A DNA stretch of 64,000 bases, from positions 97,322,976 to 97,386,975 of the forward strand of contig CM056742.1 in assembly GCA_029851415.1 (NCBI GenBank), read 5' to 3'. The notes below the pieces were generated by a model. It searched no databases. It was not told the origin of the DNA and saw nothing but the letters and a program-made list of their open reading frames with translations. Below, piece after piece: positions 35,213-45,304 of the stretch; position 1 is the first letter of the stretch, and every line of letters begins with the position of its first letter. The DNA is from Eretmocerus hayati. Taxonomy: Eukaryota > Arthropoda > Insecta > Hymenoptera > Aphelinidae. The position numbers and the translations under genes are program-made.

Positions 35213-36490
35213 ATTTTTTTTAAGGTGATTCGAGGACAAAATCTGCCTCAAGATCCTTTGGATCCGTCCCCAGACACCGAACTGGTTCAGCTTACGCGGA
35301 CTAGGCATAGCCCACGCAGGCCATACCAGGCGGGACACGGGTGGCCGTGTAATATCCCTCTCCCCCTGATGCCCGATACCTAGGGCATCGGGCAATCAAG
35401 AAGGAGATCCACCTGCATCTACCATCTCAGCCCGGAACCGCGTGAGCATTACTTCAGGATGAGCGGCATGTCTCGCGCTCGATTGCGAGCGTTCCTCTTC
35501 TCCATCTTCTCTCTTCGGCCACTTGTCGGCATCTTCTATCTTCATTCTTCATTGTTTCCTCTCTTTCTTCTTTCTTCTCTCTTCTTTCTTCTTTCTTCCC
35601 TTTTCAGTGCATCATATTCCTCCTGGAATCATTTGGACCTCTTCTATTTTAATCGGCAGACTCACTGTAATTCGCCTGCTTCGAGGCGCCTCACTTCCCT
35701 CTCTTTCTCCTCCTTACGGGTCATCACCAGCTTGATGTATCCGGTGACTCTATCCCATGTCTCCTGATTGCGGAGCAAGTACGGGACGAGGTTCTCAAGT
35801 GTTAGTTGAGCACTCAGCTTTTCATCCACCTCGGCGCGCTCTCTTCGGGTGTCACTGCACTTGGACAGGGCATGCTCAGCGTCATCCCAGTCGTCCCCGC
35901 ATGACTGGCATACTGGGGTTGTCCTCTTCTTGAACCTGGTTAGATAGGAACCGAAGCAACTATGATCGCTCAGTGCCTGAGTCGTCCAGTAGTCCATCTC
36001 TCCGTGGAAACGTTCCGCCCACTTGGCTACGTCACGGATCAACCGGTGCGTCCATCTGCCATTCGCAAATGGCGAATCCCACTCAGTTCGCCACTGTTCG
36101 AGGGAGGTCTCCTTCCCGTTGTCGCGGATGATCTCCTTCATCGTTGGGGTGAGCACTCGTTCGGCTCCGATCACTTCTTGCCGGTCCCAGATCCTCACTC
36201 GCTCCGCAACGAGCAAGTGGATGGGTGGCATCCCGGCCAACACGCAAGTTGCGTCTCCTGACACGGTGCGGTAGGCACGAATGCTCCTCGGAGCCGCTAT
36301 CCGGTGGACAGGCCCCATTCTCTTCTCGATGCTGACCTTCTCTACTCTCTTCCCCCACACGGGTGCACCGTAGAGCATGATGGAAGCGCTCACGGTGTTG
36401 GGCAGCTTGCACCTCTCCTTTTTCGGTCCTTCGATGTTCGGCATCAGCCGCTGAAGCGCCGCACCGATCCTGCTCGCTTTCTGGGCGGCC
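35213..36490 (-). pseudogene. R1-like copy 3: ORF2 C-terminus and 3' UTR (split by foldback element)
   Basis: The 3' UTR spans 35213-35661 and the frame runs from the stop at 35662 to the insertion at 36490. The coding part includes MPNIEGPKKERCKL, SASIMLYGAPVWGKRV and the C-terminal zinc finger CQSCGDDWDDAEHALSKC (C-X2-C-X8-H-X4-C), intact here. The reverse transcriptase thumb continues beyond the insert at 43818-43882. The visible frame has no stop, so this copy is less decayed than copy 1, but it is 5'-truncated and interrupted. Confidence 0.85.
36486..36490. repeat. Target-site duplication CGGCC, left
   Basis: CGGCC directly before the foldback element, repeated at 43818-43822 directly after it. 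Removing the element and one copy restores an uninterrupted R1-like frame, which confirms the boundaries. Confidence 0.85.
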
Positions 36491-37069
36491 CACTATACTT
36501 GTGGGGACTCAACTCTGCCGGATAATCCGATTCACTCGGATTCATGAGCTATCGAGATGAAACAGAATGGATTTTCTTCTCAATTGCCTAAGCTAGAATA
36601 TGTGCCATGTGCCTACCTGTTTTTTACTTACATGCGAAAGGGTGGCGGGAGGAGGAGTTGAATGCAACAAAAACTAACACGCATTATACCGAGAAATGAA
36701 TTTGGAGTGTCCGGGGCATGAGTCCTACTGCCACCTGGAAAACACTTGATAGCTATTTTTTGTGCCCATACCTGGAGTTTCAGCCCAACCCCGGGTCCGT
36801 AAACAAGTGCTGGGATCCCTGAGGCTGAATTTTGGTCATAATGGAGTACCAAAATGTAGGAATCTCACCAAAATCACGGTTTCGAGGTAGTTTGCGGTTC
36901 TGCTGCCATGTTGAGAATACTTGGGGTGGATAACGTCCTTGTCTAACAAGATTTTAAGCTCAATCCCACTTCTAGGAATTGGTGCTGACAGCTTTGAGAT
37001 CTACTATTAGCTCGAACTGTCGCTCGAGCACTGCCAACATCGCTATATGACAGTTCCTAGGTAGGATTT

Positions 37070-38280
37070 TGATATGCTGCCAAGTCGAGAACGGTTTAGT
37101 CATATTTTGGAAATGCCTAGTAGAAGTTCGAGCCCAACTCCGATGCGAGGGATTGGTGCCAGAAATTTCTAGATCAATTTTATGCAAAAATTGACCCTAT
37201 TTCAGTCCGAATCTGATTCAAGATGATTCATTTTCGACGAGATTTTGACTTACTGCCAAATTTTCGAAGATTCTATCACATTCTGATTTGGATGAACTAA
37301 TCTTCTAACCCAATCCCGAGTCTTGGAATACGTGCTGAGATCCTGGACACCAACTTTTGTTCATAATCGAATGCCAAACTGTGGGAATTTCACCAGAATC
37401 ACGGTTTAGAGGTAGTTTGCGGTTCTGCTGCCATGTTGAAGATACTTGTGGTGTATTACGTCCTTGACTAACAAGATTTTAAGCTCAATCCCACGTCTAG
37501 GAATTGGTGCTGACAGCTTCGAGATCTACTATTAGCCTGAACTGTCCTTCGAGCACTGCCAACATCGCTATATGACAGTTTCTAGGTAGGATCTTGATGT
37601 GCTGCCAAGTCGGGAATGGTTTAGTCATATCCTGGAAATGGTTGGCAGGAGTTCGAGCCCAACCCCGATGCAAGGAATTGGTGCGAGGAATCTCTAGATC
37701 AAGTTTATTCGATAATTGACCCGAGTTTGTTCGAAATTCGATTTGAAATGCCTGCTTCCAGATGAGAATTCGATATGCTGCCAACTAAAAAACTATTCCA
37801 TGTCATCTTGGGATAAGTAAACTACATTTTGAGCTGAATCCCGATTCCGGAATCGGGTGCCAAGAAATCTGAGACGCGATCCATGCAAAATTTGACGCGA
37901 CTTCGATAATAAAATTATTGAGAATGCTGGATTTCAGATGAGATTCCGATATGCTGCCAACGTAGGAACTATTCCATAAATTTCTGGGATGAGAGAGCAA
38001 CATCTTGAACTGGATCGCTATCACGGAATCTGGTGCCAAGAAATTCAAGACGCGACTCATCCAAAATTTGACACCATCTGGATTCAAATATGATCAAGAA
38101 TGGTGGATTCTAGATGAGATTTCGATATGCTGCCAACTTAGAAACCATTTCATAACATCCTGGGATGAGTGAGCTACTTTCTGAACTGAATCTCCATCAC
38201 GGAACCAGGTGCCAAGAAATTTAAGTCGCGATTCATGCAAAATTTGACACGATTTCGATTCAAATATGATTGAAAATGTC
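37070..38280. repeat. Tandem 176-bp repeats, left arm
   Basis: The landmark GATATGCTGCCAA (or a close variant) recurs at about 37073, 37252, 37430, 37600, 37775, 37950 and 38130. It is the inverse of the right-arm landmark TTGGCAGCATATC. Confidence 0.75.
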
Positions 38281-38488
38281 GTTGCTAATCCTAGAACAAA
38301 CTGACTCGACTGTGGATAGCGTGGAAGGTAGCGATGAGAGTGTCACAGATGTAATTCGGACACCTGATCACGATTGCAACGAACAGAGACATGACAATAC
38401 AACTGAGTGCGATGATAATGACGAGGGAAGCATCTGCGGTGATGATGTCGATAGCGATGAAAGCACTGATGACGAAGAAGAAGAATAA
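38270..38488 (+). CDS. Acidic 72-aa ORF at the arm/centre junction
   Basis: A short frame whose translation is dominated by Asp, Glu, Ser and Thr and ends in an Asp/Glu run (DSDESTDDEEEE). It begins in the last arm repeat and runs into unique sequence. Acidic N-termini occur in some DNA transposases such as piggyBac, but nothing downstream continues as a transposase. A chance frame in GAN-rich DNA is equally possible. Confidence 0.3.
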   Translation: MKMSLLILEQTDSTVDSVEGSDESVTDVIRTPDHDCNEQRHDNTTECDDNDEGSICGDDVDSDESTDDEEEE

Positions 38489-38762
38489 GAAGGAGAAGAA
38501 GAAGAAGAAAATGACCACAGCTGGATAGATTTTGACTAATATCAGATCATATTGTTTCCCCTCGTGTATTGGCAATTCATACGGAGTCACCCGTGCTTAC
38601 TGCATTGTCTAGTCCATGAATGCTTATGACCTTGTGATTAACTGTGTCATGACCCTCATATTTATTCAAATCATTCCATATCTTGAATTATAATTTTTAT
38701 CTTCGAATTATTGTCGCTTCGAAATGAATGGATGAATGCTCGAATATTATGTACTACAAAAG

Positions 38763-39135
38763 ACGCGTACACAAATATCCCTCTATCTCCAGGTGTACAT
38801 TAGCTAACGCGTACAAATCTATTTAGCAAGTCATGCACTATTCAACCCGCGTACATCCGCGGCACTACCTGCGGCGCGTCCCGCGAAATTCTGCCCACAA
38901 ACGATGCACGCGGCTTACGCGTACATCACTTCAAGTCATAACTCTTGAAATATTTGTACATCAAAAGATGCGTACACTTAAAGTAGTTTTTTCTTTTTAG
39001 ATACGATGCACGCTCGTCACACGGTACATAAAATAAAGACACCCATTGTAACAACTGTACTAGCAAAGGGCGTACTCGGAACACGACACGGGTATAAATA
39101 GAGCCCCACAACGGGCGCAGCAGCAGTCAGAAAAA
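38763..39135 (+). promoter_or_regulatory. GCGTACA repeats and TATA box in the centre of the foldback
   Basis: Five GCGTACA words (about 38765, 38809, 38850, 38919 and 38970) are followed by TATAAATA at 39093-39100 in a GC-rich context (GGTATAAATAGAGCC). An initiator-like AGTCAG lies about 30 bp downstream. Spacing fits an insect core promoter. No long downstream frame is present: 39360-39563 has 67 codons and is unrecognised. Confidence 0.4.
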
Positions 39136-39139
39136 ACAC

Positions 39140-40130
39140 GAATCACGGACAACACTCGTGAGCGCGAAAGTGTGTCAAAAACGTCGGACCATCGGCCTGC
39201 CGGTGCGTCCCGGCGTGCTCACGTACACGATCGATCGTTTCGTTCTTTACCGACACGCGACTCGCGGCCTTCTGCCGCATTGCGACTGATCCCCAGGCTG
39301 GCCCGTGCCTGGATCTTGATGTAGTAGAGGGAGTGTAATGGCCTAGCCCTCAGGCCCGTATGCAACGTGTGTGTGTGAATCTCTTTTATCAAAATCTGTG
39401 CGAAGCGGCGGCCATGGGCTCAAGAAATCAATCCCATTTGTCGACCACCTTATTTACCACCCACGCCCATACGCCCATCCAGCATCACCTCCCCCTGCTC
39501 ACGTCAACTGTCGCGTTTTTCTCATTTGATTCATGTCCGGAGGGAGTGTTAGCCAATCGGTGATGATTTTTTATTCGTCTCGCCATGATCGAAAATATTG
39601 TGATCCCGATTTTCTGGAGGAATAATGGATATTTGCAAGTCAAGAAAGTCATTCGGGACATCAGAGAAGCGTGAGCTCTATTGCACGAATCGTGAATAAT
39701 TCATAGGTGTTTTATATTGATGGAGGGTGGTCGATGGCCGAGAAACGATTGACTGGATAGCTGAACGAATGGATGAGTGGAAGTTTGGATCAACGAGCGT
39801 ATGACTATCCTTGTCATTCATCATATTATGTCACAAATGGATGACTATCGTCCAATTTTCTATCCTTCGATTCCAAGTAGTACTTCATTCTTGGCGCATC
39901 TCGTTTTTGTACATAACTGTTCACGGACTGGGATTTATTAAAATGAAACTGGGAATAACGAGGAACCTGAGTTGTGAGATATGCATGTTCCCTCATAATT
40001 CCGATCTCTTTTATTCATCAGAGAGACCGAACGGACTATTTTTAAGTTTGCAGCATATAGAACACAAATCTAACAGTAATATTTTTGATCAGTTTTGAAC
40101 GGAACTCCTGTGATTCTTCGCTGAAAATTG
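39140..40130. other. Unique centre of the foldback, no gene recognised
   Basis: Only short frames (39360-39563 and 39811-40098, plus). The second has a hydrophobic and Lys-rich translation without known motifs. No DDE/RAG1-type motif was recognised. Confidence 0.45.
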
Positions 40131-43000
40131 GTTTTAATTTCTTTTGCACGGATTCCGGGGATCGAGATTGGGCTCCGAATTGGGCTAACTTATCCCAGGT
40201 TGTCGTGAGATGGTTTCCAAGTTGTCAGCGTATCTGATTCCCATCTAGAACGGAACAATCTCGATCACATCTCAACTGATATCATGTCATTCATCAAGAA
40301 GAATGAATCCGGGATTATTGCGCACCAATTTCCATATGGGATTTCAGCTAAAGATGTAGCTCACTCAACACAGAATGTCATATGATAGTTTGGGCAGCAT
40401 ATCGAATTCTGATCTAGGATCAAGCGTTTCCAACCGGATTTGGACTGAGCTTATCTCAATCCTCCCATAATGTACATGTGATAATTTTCAGCACCGATTC
40501 CCATAATCGACATTCAGCTCAAAATATTGCTCACTCATCGAAGGATAGAATGGAATAGTTCCTCAGTTGGCATCATATCGGAATCTCATCCAGAATCCAG
40601 CATTCTGAATAATTTTTTAATGGAAGTCGTGTCAAATTTTGCATGAATCGCGTCTTAAATTCCTTGGCACCAGATTCCGTGATAGAGATTCAGATCAAGA
40701 TGTAGCTAACTTATCCCTGAATGTTATAGGTAGTGTCTTAGTTGGCAGCATATCGAAATCTCATCTAGAATCCACCATCTCCAATCATATTTGGACTGTA
40801 CTCGTGTCAAGTTTTGCATGACCCGCGTCTTAAGTGTCATGGCACCAGATTCCGGGATAGAGACCCAGTGCCAAATATCGCTCACTCATGACAGCATGGA
40901 ATGAAATAGTTCCTAAGTTGGCAGCATATCGGAATCTAATCTAGAATCCATCATGTTCAATCATATTTGAATCGAAATCGTGTCAAATTTTGCATAAATC
41001 GCGTCTTAAATTTCTCGGCACCAGATTCCGTGATAGAGATTCAGTTCAAGATGTAGCTAACTTATCCCTGAATATTATAGGATAGTGTCTTAGTTGGCAG
41101 CATATCGAGATCTCATCTAGAATCCACCATCTCCAATCATATTTGGACTGTACTCGTGTCAAGTTTTGCATGACCCGCGTCTTAAGTTTCTTGGCACCAG
41201 ATTCCGGGATAGAGACCCAGTGCCAAATATCGCTCACTCATGACAGCATGGAATGAAATAGTTCCTAAGTTGGCAGCATATCGGAATCTAATCTAGAATC
41301 CATCATGTTCAATCATATTTGAATCGAAATCGTGTCAAATTTTGCATGAATCGCGTCTTGAATTTCTTGGCACCAGATTCCGTGATAGAGATTCAGTTCA
41401 AAATGTAGCTCACTCATCCCAGAATGTTATGGAATAGTTTCTAAGTTGGCAACATATCGAAATCTCATCTAGAATCCACCAGCCTTGGTCTTATTTGAAT
41501 CGAAATCGTGTCAAATTTTGCATGAATCGCGTCTTAAATTTCTTGGCACCAGATTCCGTGATAGAGATTCAGTCCAAAATGTAGCTCACTCATCCAGAAT
41601 GTCATGGAATACTTCCTACGTTGGCAGCATATCGTGATCTCATCTAGAATCCAGCATTTTCAATAATTTTTTAATCGAAGTCGCGTCAAATTTTGCATGA
41701 ATCGCGTCTCAGATTTCTTGGCACCCGATTCCGGAGTCGGGACTCAGTTCACAATGTTGCTCTCTCATTCCAGAATGTTATGAGATAGTCCCTGTGTTGG
41801 CAGCATATCGGAATCTCATCTAGAATCCAGCATTTCCAATAATTTTTTAATCGAAGTCGCGTCAAATTTTGCATGGAGTGGATGCGCGATCCCCTGGCAC
41901 CGATATCCAGGATCGAAATTTAGCTCAAAATGTAGTTCACTCATCCCAGGATGTCATAGAATAACTCTTAAGTTGTCAGCATATCGAATTCTCATCTGAA
42001 ATCAGGCATTTTTGATCGAATTTCGACCGAACTCGTGTCAATTTTCGCTTAGAATGAATCTTAGATCTCTTGACACCGATCCCCAGAATCGAGTTTCAGG
42101 TCAAAATCGAGCTCACTCATTCTTGAAGGTCATGGAATAGTTTGCAAGTTGGCAGCATATGGAATTCTCATCTAGAATCAGGCATTTTCATCCGAATTTC
42201 GACCAAACTCGTGTCAATTCTCGAATAAACTTGATCTAGAAATTCTCGGCACCAATTCCTTGCATCGGGGTTGGGCTCAAACTCCTGCTCACCATTTCCA
42301 GAATATGACTAAACCGTTTCCGACTTGGCAGCATATCAAAATCTTACCTAGAAACTGTCATATAGCGATGTTGGCAGTGCTCGAAGGACAGTTCGAGCTA
42401 ATAGTAGATCTCGAAGCTGTCAGCACCAATTCCTAGAAGTGGGATTCAGCTTAAAATCTTGTTAGTCAAAGACGTGATACACCACAAGTATTCTCAACAT
42501 GGCAGCAGAACCGCAAACTACCTCTAAACCGTGATTCTGGTGGAATTCTCACAGTTTGGCATTCGATTATGGACAAAAGTTGGTGTCCAGGATCCCAGCT
42601 CGTATCCCAAGACTCGGAATTGGGTTAGAAAATTCGTTCATCCAAATTCCAATGTGATAGAATCTTCGCGAATTCGGCAGCAAGTCAAAATCTCGTCAAA
42701 AATGAATCATCTTCAATCAGATTCGGACTGGAATAGGGTCAATTCTTGCATAAAATTGATCTAGAAATTTCTGGCACCAATTCCTTGCATCGGGGTTGGG
42801 CTCAAACTTCTGCTAACCATTTCCAGAATATGACTAAATCGTTTCCGACTTGGTAGTATATCGAAATCCTACCTAGAAACTGTCATATAGCGATGTTGGC
42901 AGTGCTCGAGGGACAGTTCGAGCTAATAGTAGATCTCAAAGCTGTCAGCACCAATTCCTAGAAGTGGGATTGAGCTTAAAATCTTGTTAGTCAAGGACGT
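40130..43000. repeat. Tandem 176-bp repeats, right arm
   Basis: The landmark TTGGCAGCATATC (or a variant) recurs about every 176 bp from 40222 to about 42850, around fifteen times. Each unit also holds CTCATCTAGAATCCA, GTGTCAAATTTTGCATGAA and TTGGCACCAGATTCC blocks. Units near 41000-41800 are very alike; those at both ends are more diverged. Confidence 0.8.
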
Positions 43001-43354
43001 AATACACCACAAAAATTCCCAAAAAGGCAGCAGAACCGCAAGCTACCTCGAAACCGTGATTTTGGTGAAATTCCTACATTTTGGCTTTCCATTATGACCA
43101 AAATTCAGCCTCAGCGATCCCAGCACTTGTTTCCGGACCCGGGGTCGGGCTGAAACGTCAGGTATGCGCACAAAAAATGTCTATCAAGTGTTTTCCAGGT
43201 GGCAGTAGGACTCATGCCCCGGACACCCCAAATTCATTTTTCGGTATAATCCGTGTTAACTTGTTCTTTTTGCATTCAACCCCTCCTCCCACCACCCTTT
43301 CGCATTTAAGTAAAAAACAGGTAGGCACATCTTCTAGCTCAGGAAATTACGAAG

Positions 43355-43735
43355 AATAGTATATTACAAAACAAGTGCGAGAAGGTCAATTTCCGCACAA
43401 GTTATCAAACGAGTGCGGAAACTTCTCACACGTGTTGCGTATACTATTTTTTGCAACTGTGCGCGAAGTTGTATTTAGATGCACCACTGTCCGAGCAAGA
43501 TCATCTTGAGGACGAAGTTCTCAAGAAAGGCCAAATTCAGAGGGATGACGTGACATCATATTTTGGAACTGTGCGTGAATGAAAATGCATTAGAGCGAGA
43601 AGTTACATTTACGCACACTTCACCAGTGCGTAAATGTAAAACTGTGCGAGAAGTCATTCACGCATTACTTCTCGCACTGTAAATAATGAAGAGAAGTCTC
43701 ATTTTTTTACATTTTCGCGCACACAGTTGCAAAAA
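43355..43735. mobile_element. MITE alpha plus beta, copy 2 (inserted in the foldback arm)
   Basis: Alpha is 43355-43452 and beta 43451-43735, in the opposite orientation to 1575-1957. The matching place in the left arm (near 36560) lacks it, so it entered after the palindrome formed. Confidence 0.7.
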
Positions 43736-43817
43736 TTCCATTTTGTTTCATCTCGATAGCTCATGAATTCGAGTGAAGCAGATTATCCGGCAGAGTTGAG
43801 TCCCCACAAGTATAGTG

Positions 43818-43882
43818 CGGCCTCCTGGATGTGCTTCTTGAACGACCACTTGTCGTCAAGCCATACGCCGAGGTATTTTAGC
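43818..43882 (-). pseudogene. R1-like copy 3, reverse transcriptase fragment beyond the insertion
   Basis: The minus strand reads YLGVWLDDKWSFKKHI, the thumb-side motif of R1-like reverse transcriptases, and joins in frame with 36490 once the foldback and one CGGCC are removed. It ends at a (CT)n run at about 43883-43930. Confidence 0.8.
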
Positions 43883-43898
43883 TCTCTCTCTCTCTCTG

Positions 43899-43929
<31 letters not shown>

Positions 43930-43931
<2 letters not shown>

Positions 43932-45300
43932 TCTGCTCCTCGACTTTAGTAAAGCCTTCGACACGATTTCACCATCAAAGCTGTTGAGAAAACTTCGAAA
44001 TCTTGGCTTTTCGAGATCGGCACTTCTGTGGATAAAGTCATACTGACAATGCCGTACCCAAAAAAATCACTTCTAAATCTGGTCATTCTGATTGGCTCGA
44101 AACCAATCTGGGTGTTCCACAGGGCTCCGTTCTCGGGCCTCCTTTCTTCAGCTTATATGTCAATGACTTACCTGGTTTGCCAGGCGGAAAGTCGATACAA
44201 CATCTATTTCATGCGGATGACTTCCAAATTCATCTCCGAGTCGAGAAAACTGAGATCAGGGAGGGCATGGCTTGCCTAGGTGAAATAGGACGACTAGTTG
44301 CTGGATGGACCAAGAGTTCCGGCCTGTGTCTCAACGCTGGCAAGACCAAGGCAATATACTTCAGTCCGGAGAGGAATATCAAAAATCTGAAGAGAATGGA
44401 CTGGCCAGGGTCCGGATTACGAACAAGCAAACGCGCGAGCGAGTGCACGATGCGCACGATGCGCACGCCATACGACGGGACGAGCGACCAAACGACGGAG
44501 GGCGCGAACCCCCACTCTACCTCCCCCATGTAAAAAGTTTGGGGACCAGTATGGTGGGGGTACCTGCGGTTCGCGCGCTCCGTCGTTCGGTCGCTCGTCC
44601 CGTCGTATGGCGTGCGCATCGTGCGCTCGCTCACGCGTTCGCTTGTTCGTAATCCGGGACCAGGGATTGAGATACCGGATGGGAAATTCATCCCGTTCAG
44701 TGGCACGGTCAAGAGTCTTGGTGTTGACAGCGAACTGATGTGGGAACCGCACTTTGATCGAGTAACCAAGAAAGTCAACAGAGCCCTGTACGGATTCCGA
44801 TATTTGAGGGCATGTTTCACTAGACCTCTCCGAATTTGCCTGGTCGAGTCCTTGGTGCAACCGCATTTAGATTACTGCACAATCGTGTACCTCGACGCTA
44901 CGGACATACAACGGCAACGGATACAGCGACTGAGCAATGCATGTGTGAGGTACATCTTTGATCTTAGGAGAGAGGAGCACATCACCCCGTTCAAGGAACG
45001 TTTGGGTTGGTTACGTACTGTTTCGCGGAGAATGTACTTTGCAGCTCTGTTAACGCACAAGATCATGCATTTGGGAGAGCCTGGCTACCTAGCTGCAATG
45101 TTCATCGGGTACCAATTCAAATGCTCTTCACGTAGTGATGCATGAGAGCGGGCACTCAAAAGTCCCAGGATGAGACTCGAGTACGGAAGATCTTTCCAGA
45201 CGCAATGTGCTCACCTGTGGATTTTTCTCCCTTCGCGCATTCGGCAGCTCGGTAAAGTGACACAATTTAAGGAGACATTCTCAATCTTCAATCAATCTTC
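43930..45300 (+). pseudogene. CR1-like reverse transcriptase fragment (interrupted)
   Basis: Plus-strand coding begins at DFSKAFDTISPSKLL (palm), shifts frame near 44040, and continues with VPQGSVLGP, SLYVNDLPGLPGGK and the catalytic box HADD (usually Y/FADD). CLNAGKTKAIYFS follows, then after a 250-bp MITE LVESLVQPHLDYC and RRMYFAALLTHKIMH. A final LP-R-R-F-K type tail lies at about 45235. This order is that of CR1/L2-like non-LTR elements, which copy RNA at a nicked target. The endonuclease and 5' end are missing. The His in the catalytic box, the frameshift and the insert make it inactive. Confidence 0.75.
44410..44659. mobile_element. 250-bp palindromic MITE in the CR1-like frame
   Basis: Ends GTCCGGATTACGAACAAGC and the inverse of TCCCGGATTACGAACAAGC, flanked by CCAGG (44405-44409 and 44660-44664). 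The arms (44410-44518 and 44560-44659) are GC-rich, with ATGCGCAC and CGACGGAGG blocks. Removing the element plus one CCAGG leaves the surrounding frame continuous (DWPG to IEIPDGK), which confirms the 5-bp duplication. Confidence 0.85.
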
Positions 45301-45304
45301 CTTC

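Larger units (their letters stand above)
36491..43817. mobile_element. Transib-like foldback element, 7,327 bp
   Basis: Termini are CACTATACTTGTGGGGACTC and its inverse, with the CGGCC duplication. Transib elements have CAC-starting termini related to the RAG recombination-signal heptamer and make 5-bp GC-rich duplications, so the match is suggestive. The left arm is about 36491-38280 and the right arm about 40130-43817. Both arms contain tandem units of about 176 bp, more in the right arm. The alpha-beta MITE pair sits in the right arm at 43355-43735. The centre (38280-40130) has a candidate promoter and an acidic 72-codon frame but no recognisable RAG1-like transposase core, so it is non-autonomous. 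Confidence 0.75.

Noticed and set aside
40130..43000. CRISPR-like regular array
   Set aside because: Whole 176-bp units are repeated with no short-repeat/spacer structure, and the context is eukaryotic transposon DNA.
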